Below, one piece after another: positions 1 through 12,029 of a DNA stretch of 64,000 nucleotides. How positions within the stretch are numbered: the stretch's first letter is position 1; every line of letters begins with the position of its first letter. Below the pieces are notes generated by a model. The model worked only from the letters and a program-made list of their open reading frames with translations, was not told where the DNA came from and made no database searches. Origin of the DNA: Ailurus styani (Eukaryota; Chordata; Mammalia; Carnivora; Ailuridae); assembly GCA_002007465.1 (NCBI GenBank), contig LNAC01000728.1, positions 248,001 through 312,000 of the forward strand. Direction: 5' to 3'. The translations under genes and the position numbers were made by a program.

Positions 1-779
1 TAGCCTGCACTCTGATTCACCGATTTATATTTTAAAAATAAATAAAAATCCCAAGCAGTCACAGAAATCACTCAAATTCTGTTTCTTTGTCTTCAAAAAT
101 CATGATGTTATCATTGTTTATTTCAATTATACTGCTTAAACACCAGAATATCTAGAAGGAAAAAATTGTATCTAAATGAGTTCTAGAAATTCTGAACCAT
201 TAGGCCTGCATTTCTGAAACAAACACATGTAACTGAATATGTGTCAGGACCCACTTAACAATAAGCAGTTCTCTGAATTAACATTATGTAGAATGCTTAC
301 TAGAAAAAAAGTAAAACAAAGAACCACATTTGAGCCTTCTATATACACATATGTGAGTTTTTATATTATATATTCTTTAGTATATATTTACTGTAAACTG
401 TTATAAATGTTATATTTATTTATGTAATATATAATATTTAAATTAATATGCATTTATATTAATATTTATATTAAATTTTATAAAGATTTATATATTAACC
501 AGTATAAATATATACCTGTATATAACATATAAACAATAAATTATTGATAAATAATACCTCATTATGAGTATATTATTACATGTACACTATACGGATATCT
601 AATTAAAATCATGTAGTATTTGCAACAATTGTTTGGAATTTATAGCAACAAAATACTTTTTTCAGGGAGGAGTATTTTATCACTGATACTATTTAGAATT
701 GCTGGTGCGTGGTGATAATCAAAGTGGACCTATTTTTAATCTGTTCTTTTATTGCATTTCTATTTACACATTTATATGC
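1..779. other. AT-rich single-copy sequence, no gene
   Basis: No repeat family or gene was recognised here. The stretch at about 340-660 is extremely AT-rich, with many TATA, ATTTA and TAAAT words, and resembles a diverged AT low-complexity tract. The open frame at 709-906 has no recognisable protein features. Confidence 0.5.
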
Positions 780-925
780 CTCTCTACAGACTTTGCCCAC
801 TTTTAGTTGCTATCTCTGCCCTGCTCTCGTTAGACTACTGGTTGTTCGTATTTACCCTTCATTCCCAGTGCCCAGCAAAGCCTTGCATTTGGCAAGTGGT
901 CCATGAATGGTAAATGCATCCCACT
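780..925 (+). repeat. L2 LINE 3'-end fragment (weak)
   Basis: The order of words (a Py-rich run, CCCAGTGCCCAGCAAAG, GGCAAGTGGTCCATGAATG) follows the L2 3' terminus, which reads approximately CCCAGCGCCTAGCACAG ... GCTCAATAAATG. Divergence is high and the assignment is tentative. Confidence 0.35.
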
Positions 926-3179
926 GCCTACAGTTAATTTAAGTGAAAAGTTTAAAGTGAAGAGGGGTAGTCTTGAGGAAAGCATCTCAATGCAGTGAGC
1001 TTTTCCTCTCTAGAGGCCTGGGGTAAGAAGTCAGAAGTGAGGAGATCATCCGTTCAATTCAACCTCTGCAGTGATATGAGAGTGCACAGTTCCCAAACCA
1101 TCTAGAACCCGAAATGCTCTGTCCCTCTGCCAGTCCAGCTGGAACCATCCGTCTTCTCCAGGAGGACCGGTGGCAGCTCGGGGATTCTCCCTGGGCATGG
1201 GCATTGGGATTCCGAAGGACAAGAGCTCTGAGGTTCTTTGCCAGGGCAGGGGCAGCCAGAGTTCTCAAGGTCCAGGACTATATTAGGAAATATATTCACC
1301 AGGGGAACAATAAACATGTTTGTTTTCTTCCAGCACAGTCTGCTGGGCTTATCTCAGACACCTCCCTTTCTTCAGCAGAATCACAGTCCTGGGAGGACTG
1401 TTCCCTTGGGGTTAGGGAAGTTTTTCCTCTGCCTAACTGAGGTCTCGCCCTTGGTATTTGTGAAATCATTTCAAAAGAAATGATTTCTCTGAGACCAACA
1501 GATAGTTTCTTAAAAATCAAATGTGAACAGCCACGCAAAGGAGGCTTTCCTGAAGGTGAGTGTTTTAGGTTTATTGCCTGTCACTTATTTGCTGAAGTAG
1601 CATCAGAGGATATCTTCTTTACAGTCCTCCTAACTAATCTTGCTGGATCTTCATCATTGTGCTTACGGTCATAGGAACTCTATGCCATGGGGGAGAAAGA
1701 AGATATGAGACCATGTCCTTGATACTGCTCATCATTTATAGCCCTCGGTGCTTAAAGCAATGCTTTGAACCAGAGGGACATGAGCGTGCTAATCAGAAAC
1801 CACCATGTTCCTCCTACACACCCATGGCCCAGTCACACCTGCTCTTCAGAGTTTTTCTTCCTCGTACTTTTCATGAAATATGACACAACCCATGAATTTC
1901 TGGCCACTTGTTATTTCTGGTTATTGGCACTTAGTTTTCTGCTAGTCACAAAACTGTATTTTCATTAATTAAAATGTCCAATCATACATAGCAAAAGAAC
2001 CTCCACAAGAAAACCTCCAGCCTTGTGCTGAGCCTTCTCACCCTGAAGGTGGCCTCTTGGAGCAGGACTTGAGTCAAACTTGGGCTAACATTGACTCGTG
2101 TAGCTCACAAGTAGTCTTGTTTAGGTTGCCTCTCTTTTCCTTCGAATGAAGGTGGCTGGCACCTTCTGTCTTAAGGTCTTAGATGAAACGGAGACGGGGT
2201 CTGATTTTAAAACTACAATAACAACCCAATTCATACTTGTCTACTGAATTTTAGTTTACAAAGTTCTTTTGAAAGCCACGAATGCATGGATATTAAAAGG
2301 TTAAATGAAGCAATAAGGGGCTATAACTGAAGGGGCATTTGTCTGATTCTGTGATGCTAGATGTAATCCTGGAAGACTTTTGAGTTGAGAAGGTCCTAGG
2401 GGTCCTGAGGTGTTTTCTTCTAACCAAACTGCAAGGAAGCCCTGCCCCTTTAGCCAGGCTACCCATTCAAACACATTGAAGCATGGCGGCATAAGTGAAG
2501 CACATTACATTGCTTGCATTTGTAGGTTCCATGGGGGAATTGTATCAGGAAGGGAACAAAGACAGTTTTAGAAATACAGGGAATGAGGCTATGCTGAAAA
2601 GAATAGACTCAGGGCAATTACAAACAGAATTATAGACAACTGGCCAATCAATTGGTTCAAAAAATCATCCAGGATGATGAGAATAGTCATGACCAAAAAA
2701 GTAACTGGATGGGCTCTTATTAACACCCCTAGGTGTTAAAGAAATACTCAGTAATAGAAAGTAATCTGCATATGGATGAGGGCATAAATGAACTGAAGCT
2801 TTTTTTCCTAAAAGTTTCATTTCTGCTTGGTAGGAAAGATTGGCGGTTAGTGTTACCTCATGGGCTAGAGTTAGCTGAATAACATCTGTAAGTGTGGCAT
2901 ATACATGTATTTTACCTACATAGACTGCTTACATGGTTCTTGAAACAAAGTTCATAATAGAGTGCTGGATCTTCTCCAATCATCCTTTGGTGATTTTTGT
3001 AGACTCTAAGCTGATAAACGCTTTTCAGCATTGCTATGCGAAGGAGGTTAGCCAGTATTTGCAAGTCACTACCCTATGCCAACCAAATAAAGGTACCTCT
3101 TATGAAAATATGTCTAATCTTGTATCCTAATCTTGTTTCCATAGGCTGTATCTTTTACAGTTTCACAGAATCATTTCAT
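926..3179. other. Single-copy sequence, no gene recognised
   Basis: This stretch has mixed composition. Several overlapping short open frames lie at 1059-1538 on both strands, the longest 108 codons at 1114-1440. None shows a domain, signal peptide or recognisable homology, and frames in all directions overlap each other, as expected by chance. No repeat was identified. Confidence 0.5.
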
Positions 3180-3295
3180 TTGGCCTTTCAAATACCTTTC
3201 TGGGGTAAACAGTAATATTCTAGATTAAAACGCAGGGCTTTTAAAGGTTAAATTATTTGCTCAAGGTCACATTGTGAGTTGTAAAGATGAATATT
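3180..3295 (+). repeat. MIR SINE fragment
   Basis: The core reads AAAGGTTAAATTATTTGCTC then AAGGTCACATTGTGAG. This matches the MIR central and 3' part (GAGGTTAAGTAACTTGCCCA, AGGTCACACAGCTAG). It is an ancient tRNA-derived mammalian SINE, strongly diverged. Confidence 0.5.
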
Positions 3296-4917
3296 CTTGT
3301 CCTTTATTAATAATATTTCACTTGTCTATAATGTTATAAAAGACTTTGAAGTAGAGACTTTCTCACCAATTACCTATTGATTTTTACAAATTTGGAATTT
3401 AGCCAGAGATCCTGTTTCAGAGATGAAAACATGGTAGGTTACACAGTTTGTAAGTGTCAGATTCCTAACTCAATCCAAGGCTTTTTCTACTCTACATTGC
3501 ATCTGCGTTTGTTTCCCTTTCTAAAAATGTGTACATTTCTTTATTTAATTTCCATGTAATTTATAATTATACTTACTAAGAAATGCATAAATGTGGCTGT
3601 CACTTATTCCTAATCTCTTCCCTCTTACTCCCTCATTTAAATAGCCAGCAGCTTGAACCACAAGACAGAATGAATTTAAAAATCCAATGTAAGTACTTTT
3701 TGTTTATATCAATTTCAGTGCTGGTCCCCAAAATACAAACCAGTATCAACAGTTTGAAATTACTGTGTTAACATTTTCTGTTTCTAAGTTAAGCTAAACA
3801 TTGGAGCAAATTGTATTGCAACACATATTTGTTTTAATTCCAATACAACTGATATTCTTATCCAAGACATGTTAACAAATTTTCCTGTAGTTACCCAGGC
3901 TGTGATGGAATGGAGTTAATGGAATATTTTGGTTTAGAATTTGAGTAAAAGTAAAAATTTTACAATTTTTGTACAACTCAAAAATGCATGTTTTTTTTTC
4001 TATTAAATTACTTTACTCTGTGTTGGATATAAGAATCCTCATGCTTCATCCTATAAACATCCCATTTTAGCCTACAATTTGTAGCGGTAGCCCCTCGGGG
4101 GAAATATTTTCACAAGAAAATTATTATGAAATTGATTTTTTCCCATCTTACCAACAAATTTTATGGGAAAATAAAGAATAATCCCCTTCCTGTACTCCAC
4201 TCTTGCAGAGATGAACAAGAAAAATCTGATCATTCAAATTGTACTTCATGTCCTGATGTGGTAACTAAAGTTCTCCTTAGAATACAAGTTTATATTATCA
4301 ACAGTGACTCATTTTCTCAGGGATCATTTGACTCTCCCTTGGTATAAAACCATGCCCTTGGAAGGACTGTTAGCTAGATACATTAAACAAATTATCTTTC
4401 GATCAAATTTACTTCTATTTGAATATCACAGGTTATAACTGTAAATGTAAAATCCAATGTTAAAAATGCTTATCATTGTGTCATATGTGACAGTAAAAAT
4501 TGAAAACAAAATAAAGGTTCAATAGATGAGACAGATTAAATAAATTTTGATAGAATTTCTAGGGAAATATTAGGTACTACTAAAATAATATACCCTATAA
4601 ATTATTCCTGAAATAGGGTTAATTTTTTAAAAGCATATTATAAAAAATTACTACATGTTATTAGCTACTAGGTACATATTTTTTACCTTTTAATATTTCT
4701 AAAATCAGAATTCATCTTAAAATTCATGATGTCTTACAGTCATTGTAAGCCAAGGAGTCATGGTGGCAGTTGTTTTTGCTGGCCCATGTATGAACTTGGT
4801 TTTCATTCTTGTTAGAATGCCTGAACAACTGCCATTACTCATTGTTTCACTCGCAAAACCACTAAGGACAACTTTCGGAAGGAATACAAATCCTGGCTGT
4901 TGCCTGAAAATTGTATA
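3296..4917. other. Single-copy AT-rich sequence, no gene recognised
   Basis: No repeat or gene was recognised. The open frames at 3377-3559, 3583-3771, 4126-4347 and 4760-4984 are short and lack protein features. The last one runs into the Can-SINE tail. Confidence 0.5.
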
Positions 4918-4931
4918 TAAACTCCATTTTA

Positions 4932-5136
4932 TTTATTATTATTATTTTTTAAAGATTTTATTTATTTATTTGACAGAGAGATAGAGATAACAAGTAGGCA
5001 GGAAGCAGGCAGAGAGAGGAGGAAGCAGGCTCCCCGCTGAGGAGGGAGCCCGATGCGGGGCTCGATCCCAGGACCCTGAGATCATGACCTGAGCCGAAGG
5101 CAGAAGCATTAACCCACTGAGCCACCCAGGCGCCAC
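4932..5136 (-). mobile_element. Can-SINE, minus strand, mustelid type, with TSD
   Basis: Read on the minus strand, it begins at GGCGCCTGGGTGGCTCAGTG (A-box region) and passes the B-box-like GGGATCGAGCCC. It then has a CT-rich stretch and an AAATAAATAAAATCTTT tail at the left end. A perfect 14-bp target-site duplication, TAAACTCCATTTTA, lies at 4918-4931 and 5137-5150. This indicates L1-mediated insertion and a young age. The short minus-strand open frames at 4958-5235 come from the SINE. Confidence 0.95.
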
Positions 5137-5784
5137 TAAACTCCATTTTAGAACAAAAAGTTTTGAGCAACATAACTCACTTAAGGTAAAAGACTGAATG
5201 CTTTCCCCACTAAAATTGGAAGGAAACAAAGGCAAAAATGTTTACTCTCACTATTTGTATTGAAAATCGTACTAGAAGTCTTAGTGTAATAAGGTAAGAA
5301 AAAGTATAAGAATCTTACATGTTGGAAATAAAGAAATAAAACTGACTTTATTTGCATAAGACATGACTGCCTACACAGAAAATCCCAAAGGATCTACCAA
5401 AAAAAAAAAATCGTGTGCTAGAGCTAATAGGTGGGCATAACAAAGTCACAGAGCACAAGGACATTATACAAAAATCAATTCTATTTCTTTATATAGCAAT
5501 CAATACTGGGAATTCAACATAAAAAATGTAAATACCAATTGCAATAGTTCCCCACACACCAAAAAGAAAAAATAGTAACAACTTTAACAAAACATGTGTA
5601 AGATCTACATATTGAGAAAAGCTAACCACTGATGAAGGAAACCAAAGATCTAAGTAATTGGAAGACATTCATGGATTGAAAGACCCAGTATAGGTAGATG
5701 TCAATTCTCTTCAAATTTGGCAATAGTTTTATAATTATTCCAAGCAAAGGGAGAAATATTTTTTTTTGAGAAATATTTTTTTTG

Positions 5785-5985
5785 GGGCACCTGGGTGGCT
5801 CAGTGGGTTAAAGCTTCTGCCTTAGGCTCAGGTCGTGATCTCAGGGTCCTGGGATCGAGGCCCGCATCGGGCTCCCTGGTCAGCAGGGAAGCCTGCTTCC
5901 TCCTCTCTCTCTGCCTGCCTTTCTGCCTACTTGTGATTTGATCTCTCTCTGTGTCAAATAAATAAATAAAATCTTAAAAAATAAA
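5785..5985 (+). mobile_element. Can-SINE, plus strand, mustelid type, nested in L1M
   Basis: It starts GGGGCACCTGGGTGGCTCAG and carries the musteloid CTGCCTACTTGTGAT module and an AAATAAATAAATAAAATCTT tail. A perfect 16-bp TSD, AGAAATATTTTTTTTG, lies at 5769-5784 and 5986-6001. The same motif also occurs once more immediately upstream (5752-5768), so the target was already a short tandem repeat of the L1M sequence. Confidence 0.95.
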
Positions 5986-6056
5986 AGAAATATTTTTTTT
6001 GTATAGACATTTCTAAAATTTACATGGTAAGCACAAGAATTAGAATGAAACAATTT

Positions 6057-6267
6057 CGGGGGTGCCTGGGTAGCTCAATAGGTTAAGTGTCTGTCTTCAT
6101 CTCAGGTCGTGATCCCAGGGTCCTGGGATCGAGCCCTGCATCAGGCTCCCTGTTCAGGGGGAGCCTGCTTCTCCTCCCTCTGCCCCTCTTCCTGCTCATG
6201 CTCTCTCTCTCTCTCTTTCATTCTAAATAAATAAATAAATAAACAGATACACTCTTTTTTAAAAAAT
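6057..6267 (+). mobile_element. Older Can-SINE, plus strand, nested in the same L1M
   Basis: It begins GGGGGTGCCTGGGTAGCTCA, has the GGGATCGAGCCC B-box region and lacks the musteloid CTACTTGTGATC module. Instead it has a CTCATGCTCTCTCTCTC stretch and an (AAAT)n tail, like general caniform copies. The imperfect TSD is GAAACAATTT at 6047-6056 and AAAGCAATTT at 6268-6277. It sits exactly where L1 has ACAATTTTGAAAAAGAA. Confidence 0.9.
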
Positions 6268-7690
6268 AAAGCAATTTTGAAAAAGAAAGTTGGAGTATTT
6301 ATGTTATCCAATTATAAGGTTTAGTCTAATGATGCAATAATATAAACAGGTAAAAATATAGACATAGAACTCAATGGAATAGAATAGAATACAGAAATAG
6401 AGCCTCACCAATATGTTCACCCAATTTTTGACCAAGAAAGAAAAAACATAAAAATTAAATGGAGAAAGAGTAATCTTTTCAACAAATGGTATTGAAATAA
6501 TTAACATCCATATGCCAAAAAATAAAGCTCAAGATAATTTTTATAAGGAAATTAACTCAAAATGGACAATGGATAAACATAAAATGTGCAACTATAAAAC
6601 TTTTAGATGACAGTATAAGCAAAAATCTTATACCTGAGGTTGGGTAAAGATCTCTTAGACACGATATAAAAAGCACAATCAATAAAAGAAATGGCTGGTC
6701 AAGTTGGACATAATCAAAATTAAAAATTTTTTTTGAGAAAGTCTGTTAAGAGATGAAAAGTGAAGTCACAGACTAGGAGGTAATAATGACTTATATCCGT
6801 AATATATAAAAAAACTCTCAGAACTCATCACTAAGGAAACAAACTCCTCCACTAACACATGGGCAAAAGAATTCACAAGATAGCTTATATCAATGGCAGA
6901 TAAACACTAGAAAAAGAAAAGCTACTTAACATCAGTAATCATTACAGAAATGCAAATTAAGACTAAGATGAGATACACACTTAGGAAGATGTCTAAAATA
7001 TTTTTTTTAAGAAAACTGAGACTACCAAGTGGTACCAAGTACAGGGAACAGTTAGAATTCTACATCTTACTAGTGAGAATACAAAATTTTACATGCATTC
7101 TGGACAACATTTTGGCAGTTTTTTATGAACATACATTAGTGTGTTCCCTCAATCCGGGGCATTTACACAAAAGAATTAAAAACTTATGTTCACACAAAAA
7201 TATGCATATAAATGTTATAGTAGGTTTTCCTTATAATCTCAGAAAGCTGGAAATAGCCCCAGTGTCCTTTATGGTCAATGGACGATAAACTCTAGTATTG
7301 TCATACAATAGTGTTCTTCATCCACAAAAAGAAAAAGAAAAAGGGAACAAACTATTGATATGTACAACAGTAGGGATAAATTTCAAAGACATAATATTGA
7401 ATGGAAGAAGTCAGCCTCAAAGATGACATACTGTGTAATTCCGTCTGCATGACATTCTAGAAAAGGCAACATTATAGTGACTGAGGACAAATTAGCGGTT
7501 GCCACAGATCGGGTGTGTGCGAGAGTATGACTGAAAGGGGGCAGCACAGGGATTTTTTGGGGTGATTAGAGGTGTTCTGTATCCTGACTGTGGTGATGGT
7601 TATACAAGCCCATGCATATGGAGAAATAACAGAACTGTCTAATCCAAAAAGGTCAATTCTACTTTATGTTAACTAAAAAAAATTAAATTC

Positions 7691-7859
7691 TATCTCTAAG
7701 GCGGTCTACTTAGACGGTGCAGATAAAAAGAGAAGTACATTTTAAAAAGTGCTCTGTCATAGGTTTTCTTGATGGTATATAAACTAAAGGTGTCTTATAA
7801 GCAAAACACCTTAAACTTACCGAAGCATCATTTATATACATTATTTAAAAGACATCACA
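7691..7859. other. Unassigned single-copy sequence
   Basis: A short interval between two L1-derived pieces. Nothing was recognised. Confidence 0.4.
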
Positions 7860-8010
7860 TAAAGATATCATTGAAAGTGTTAATCATGGTTATTTTAGGT
7901 TGTGACATAGAGATAAATTTTTAATTTTTTAATGTTTTTTACAATGAGCAAAAATTTTTTTAGAAGTAGGAAAAAAAGAGTCAAATAAATAGTTTAAAAA
8001 GCTAAGAGCA
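7860..8010 (+). repeat. Possible old L1 3'-terminal fragment
   Basis: The words GTGTTAATCATGGTTATTTT, TTTTTAATTTTTTAATGTTT and TACAATGAGCAAAAATTTTT followed by an A-rich stretch resemble the 3' tail of older L1M families (…TACAATGAGCATGTATTAC…). Divergence is high. Confidence 0.4.
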
Positions 8011-9435
8011 ACAGAAGTTGAGGCAAGTGGGCCCCGCTGGTCCCAATTCTACAAACGTAAAGGGTATCCTCCAAGGATGTAATATGACGAGGTGATTCAC
8101 CAAACTCAGAACTGCATGAAGATTTGTTCAGTTCTTATTACTCACACCTACCCTCTCACCAGATAATTCCTCAAGATACACACATCACAAACAATCTGCA
8201 AACCAATAATCAGTTTGGGATTATTTCTGGCAACTGTAAATGTGTTATAGTTGGAGAACTACCCACAAAAGTAAAAAAAAAAAAAGAATTTTTATCTTTA
8301 TTGGGGAAACAGAATACTGTCTATGGCTGCTTCTTTTTAAAACTCAAATTATGGGTTGTGATGAGAAAGCCAATATTTCAGAATAGGTAAAATAATGCTC
8401 GTGATATGCATTTGTTTTCTGTCTCTGTCCCCTCATACAAATACATTTGCACATGTCAGTCCTCGGAAACCCTCCTCTCTGTATTCCGTCAGTAATGACT
8501 CCAGTAATAACTGTCAAGGGTAGGAATAGTAAACATTTTGTAAAAGCAAATGGCTTCCAAATGTGGACTTTCTCTCAGTGAGCATGTCCCTCAGAGCCTG
8601 TCGCAGAACACAGGAGCAGGTAAAAATGCCAAGCCCAGAGCACTGTGACAGAATCAAGCAGCTAAAATGTGTGAGGGCTCAACTTGAAAGCCACCTGCTG
8701 TCTCCTCTCTGACTGCAGAGTTGACTGGCCAGTGGGCTCAACAGACAAGAGTGACTCTTCACAAGGCTTGAGCACAGTGTTTGCCTAGAGGACCATTTAC
8801 AAAGGTATCTAAGCACTGTGGGCAGGAGTGTGGTTGGCTAGGGGAGGCGAGGAAGTGGTTGATTAGCCCCCTGGCCTTTGGATCTTGGGTCTAGGGAAAA
8901 AAATCCTTTAATTGTACTAAGACTTATTTTCCACATTTTCAGAATGGCCACAAAACCTCCGGGAATTACCACTTTGACGAACTAGGTCAGGAGCCTCAAA
9001 GCTGTTTATTTACTTTTTTGTTTCATGGGTACCCACAATATTATGGAATATTAATAAAAAGCAATATACTACTGGATTTAAGAATGATGTTTTCAAACAT
9101 TTTAAGGATGTGACTAATGAAAATGGCAGTGACAGAATAATTATGTACAATTTTATTAAAGCACTCTGTCATGAGGGATATGTGTGTTAGACCAAAACAA
9201 TATTTAGGAAAGCAATAACAACTTTTATTGCTAGCTGGTGGGATTAAGAGTAATTATTTCTTTAATGCTATTTATATGTTCTCAATTTCTTTGTCTAGAA
9301 CATATATTTCTTTAAAAAAAAACCTGAAATGTAACAGTCTAAAACGTAACTGTTATCTCTACATTTTGGAATTAGATTGGATTTTTATATCTTTATAAAA
9401 TGGGACCTTTCTACTACAATTGCATGTTATCAATT
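8011..9435. other. Single-copy sequence, no gene recognised
   Basis: The stretch at about 8440-8900 is relatively GC-balanced and non-repetitive. The rest is AT-rich. The 88-codon frame at 8124-8390 has no protein features. No repeat was confidently identified. Confidence 0.45.
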
Positions 9436-9452
9436 AAAGATGTATTAATTTA

Positions 9453-9642
9453 GGGCACCTGGGTGGCTCAGTTGGTTAATCGGCTGCCTTCTGCTCAGGT
9501 CATGATCCTAGGGTCCTGGGATCGAATCCTGCATCGGGCTCTCTGCTCGGCAGGGAGCCTACCTCTCCCTCTCCCTCTGCCTGCCTCTCTGCCTACTTGT
9601 GCTTCTCTCTCTGTCAAATACATAAATAAAATCTTTTTTAAA
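9453..9642 (+). mobile_element. Can-SINE, plus strand, with TSD
   Basis: It starts GGGCACCTGGGTGGCTCAGT and contains TGCCTGCCTCTCTGCCTACT and a TAAATAAAATC tail. A 17-bp TSD lies at 9436-9452 (AAAGATGTATTAATTTA) and 9643-9659 (AAAGATGTATTACTTTA), with one mismatch. Confidence 0.95.
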
Positions 9643-9659
9643 AAAGATGTATTACTTTA

Positions 9660-10824
9660 TTATAAAATTATATAACTTTAAATATTAAAATAGGAAACAT
9701 TTCTTGGCATCTTCCTAGAAAACATCTCACTGTATTAAATAAGCATTTCAAGCCACCCAGAAAATGCTCCATTGGCACCTCCTGGTGCTTCCTCCTGTGT
9801 GCCCATGTCAGGGTCCCCCACATTCTGCATTGCTCCCCTTCAGGGTTCTCATCGATTCTTAGGCAATTTCTTGGTAATTCCCTGATGATAAAAATCACTC
9901 CAGGGGCAACATGGGACCAGCTCATGTTACAAGATAAAAGGGGTTGTTTTAAAAAGCAAACAATGTCTAGTTTAACTGCCATCTAGAATGTCGAGTCTAA
10001 TAGCTTCTAGCCAACCGAGCAGCTGAATGAAGTTTGAGAAACACACAACACTGGGACATCCGAAGGTGATCTGAAAAAACAAAGTAAAACAGCCCTCACT
10101 CCCCAACCAGGGGGCTTCACGCTCCATAACAAACCGCTTCGTACTGGCTGCCTACAGCTGCTATCGTCTCTTCTCTACCAGAGTGGGGCCTAGAAGCGGG
10201 AGATCAAGACAACCAAATATACAGATGCCAGGCTTTTGCTGAGTCAGTCAGGCGTACACCACCTTCAAAGGACCTCCCCTCCACCGCGCCCCATTTGTCC
10301 CTTTCAAGAACTTGCTTTGCTCAGGAGAAAATATCAAGCTTCTTGCTGTTTGGTTTTTACAGGAAGCCAGGGCACTGATAAATGAGAGCTCATCCATACA
10401 TGTTTTTACTTCGTTACCTAAGAAACTATCTTCAAAACAGAAGTCCTCATAAATACTCTGGAGATGCATCAGACACTCTCGGGCGCTGTGCGACACTGTG
10501 TATATTGTTTGGCAGCAGTTCATTGGGGGAAGATAAACTAGCACATTTTGCCAGGATTCTATTACTCTTGACCTTGACCTGGGCTAGAGGCTGTTTCCAG
10601 TTACACTCCATCTTAAAGAAAGACAGTGCCTCCTCTTTCCCCAAGGTTCTTTTTTCCCTTCTCTTTTCGGTTGTCCCAAGTACAACCCTCAGGATGCTGC
10701 CTCACTGAGATAAAGAAAATCCTGCTGCTGCTTCTCCCCCTTGGATTTCTCTTTTGAACACAGCATTCAAGTGCACTAAGACATCCTCTTCTTTAAGCAA
10801 TAGAGATTGCCTCGTAGATAGTAC
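9660..10824. other. Single-copy sequence, no gene recognised
   Basis: Open frames of about 100 codons occur on both strands (9668-9982, 10248-10544 and 10447-10644 on minus; 10382-10708 on plus) and overlap each other. None shows a known domain, and no convincing splice or poly(A) arrangement supports them. They are treated as chance frames. Confidence 0.45.
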
Positions 10825-11518
10825 TTGATTTTGAAGTTCACAGTACTGTGTAGTAGCACATTGTTAACTGTAGGCACTCTGCTGCCCCGCAGATCTCCAG
10901 AACTTACCCATCTCACATGACTGAAGCTTCATACCCATTGAACAAATCCCCATTTCCCCATCTCCCCCGTCCTGACGGTCACTATTGTATTCTCTGTTTC
11001 TATTGATTTGGCTATTATAAATACCTCATATAAGTGTCCTTCTGTGAATGGCTTGTTTCACCTGGCATAACGTTTTCCAGTCTCAATCATGTTGTCACAA
11101 ATGGCAAGATCTCCTTTTTTAAGTCTGATTAATATTTACACACACACACACACACACCCCTAACGTTTGCTTTATCCACGCAAGGGTCAACAGATGCTTG
11201 AGTTGTTCCCATATATTGGCTATCGTAAATAATTCTTTTTTTAAAAAAAAATATCTATTTATTTGAGAGAGAGCGAGAGAAAGAGAGAAAGCATGAGCGT
11301 AAGTGGGGGGAGGAGCAGAGGGAGAGAGAGAATCCTGAAGCAGACTCCCCACTGAGCGCAGAGCTCCATCCCAGGACCCTGAGATCGTGACCTGAGCTGA
11401 AACCGAGAGTCAGATGCTTGAGTGACTGAGCCACCCAGGGGCCCCTATTGTAAATAATTCTGCAGTGAACATGGGAATGCACATATCTCTCAGGATCCTG
11501 ATTTCAGTTCTTTTGGAT
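10825..11518 (-). mobile_element. Old L1M fragment (ORF2 end and 3' UTR), minus strand
   Basis: The plus strand reads the L1M complement. The key words are CATTGTTAACTGTAGGCACT, GATCTCCAGAACTTACCCAT, CAAATGGCAAGATCTCC, ATTGGCTATCGTAAATAATT and, beyond the nested SINE, ATTCTGCAGTGAACATGGGA. It contains a short (CA)n at 11139-11158. A Can-SINE at 11237-11445 interrupts it. It meets a plus-strand L1 3' end at about 11519, which suggests a 5' inversion. Confidence 0.75.
11237..11445 (-). mobile_element. Older Can-SINE, minus strand, nested in L1M
   Basis: Read on minus, it starts GGGCCCCTGGGTGGCTCAGT and has the B-box region and a CT-rich part (GAGAGAG on plus) typical of older caniform copies. 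The 16-bp TSD is TATCGTAAATAATTCT at 11221-11236 and TATTGTAAATAATTCT at 11446-11461, with one mismatch. Confidence 0.92.
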
Positions 11519-11652
11519 ATATCTACTCTCTTGATTGTGGTGATGGTATTGTGGGTGTTTGCTTATATTCAAACTCATCAAATTATTTGCATGCATTAAC
11601 TATGTACAGTACTTCCTTGTCAATTATGCTTCGATAAAACTTTTTTTTTTTA
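11519..11652 (+). mobile_element. Old L1M 3'-terminal fragment, plus strand
   Basis: CTCTCTTGATTGTGGTGATG followed by GTGTTTGCTTATATTC, AAACTCATCAAATTATTTGC and ATTATGCTTCGATAAAAC matches the 3' terminus of L1MA/MB-type elements. It abuts the minus-strand L1 piece to its left and covers sequence that lies downstream of that piece in the L1 consensus. Confidence 0.7.
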
Positions 11653-12029
11653 AGTACTCTATCCTGGCACATTATTGCTCGCCGAATTTTTTATTCCCCT
11701 GACAGCAACGACCTAACTCATCAGCACCCGCTCTGCAACATGAAGTTCCCAAGATTCCACCTCCAGTGTGTGGTGGGTGGGGTAAGGCCCCCTGGCCCCA
11801 TCCATTGTTCTCCCCAGCTCAGTTGGACTCACTTCAAACATTCTCAAAAAGGAAAAGCTTTCCTGTGAAGGGGTAACAGAAACTCCGAGGCTTGTGCAGC
11901 CCCAAAGACTACTGCACCTACTCCCTGTGCCTGGCAAAGGCTTCGTGAGTAAATTCATACTATGTAGGAATTATAACCGAAGCTGAATATTGTGTAATTA
12001 TCCAGTGTTGAGCTGTTCAGGTTTAATAG
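11653..12029. other. Single-copy sequence, no gene recognised
   Basis: Nothing was assigned. The 81-codon minus frame at 11713-11958 has no protein features. Confidence 0.45.

Larger units (their letters stand above)
5225..7690 (+). mobile_element. Ancient L1 (L1M-type), ORF2 3' half plus 3' UTR, split by two SINEs
   Basis: Three collinear plus-strand pieces lie at about 5225-5768, 6002-6056 and 6278-7690. They follow L1 ORF2 from the reverse-transcriptase region through the C-terminus into the 3' UTR. Telltale words include AGAAAATCCCAAAGGATCTAC, TCAATGGAATAGAATAGAA, CAAATGGTATTGAAATAATT, CACATGGGCAAAAGAATTCA and GAAATGCAAATTAAGACTA. The 3' UTR part contains TGGGGTGATTAGAGGTGTTC and GACTGTGGTGATGGTTATAC. 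The position of the RT active-site motif (near 5350-5366) reads TTTGCATAAGACATGAC, where functional elements have TTTGCAGATGACATGAT, so the catalytic site is lost. The frame at 6950-7288 is a chance remnant. The element is inactive and predates both inserted Can-SINEs. Confidence 0.85.
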
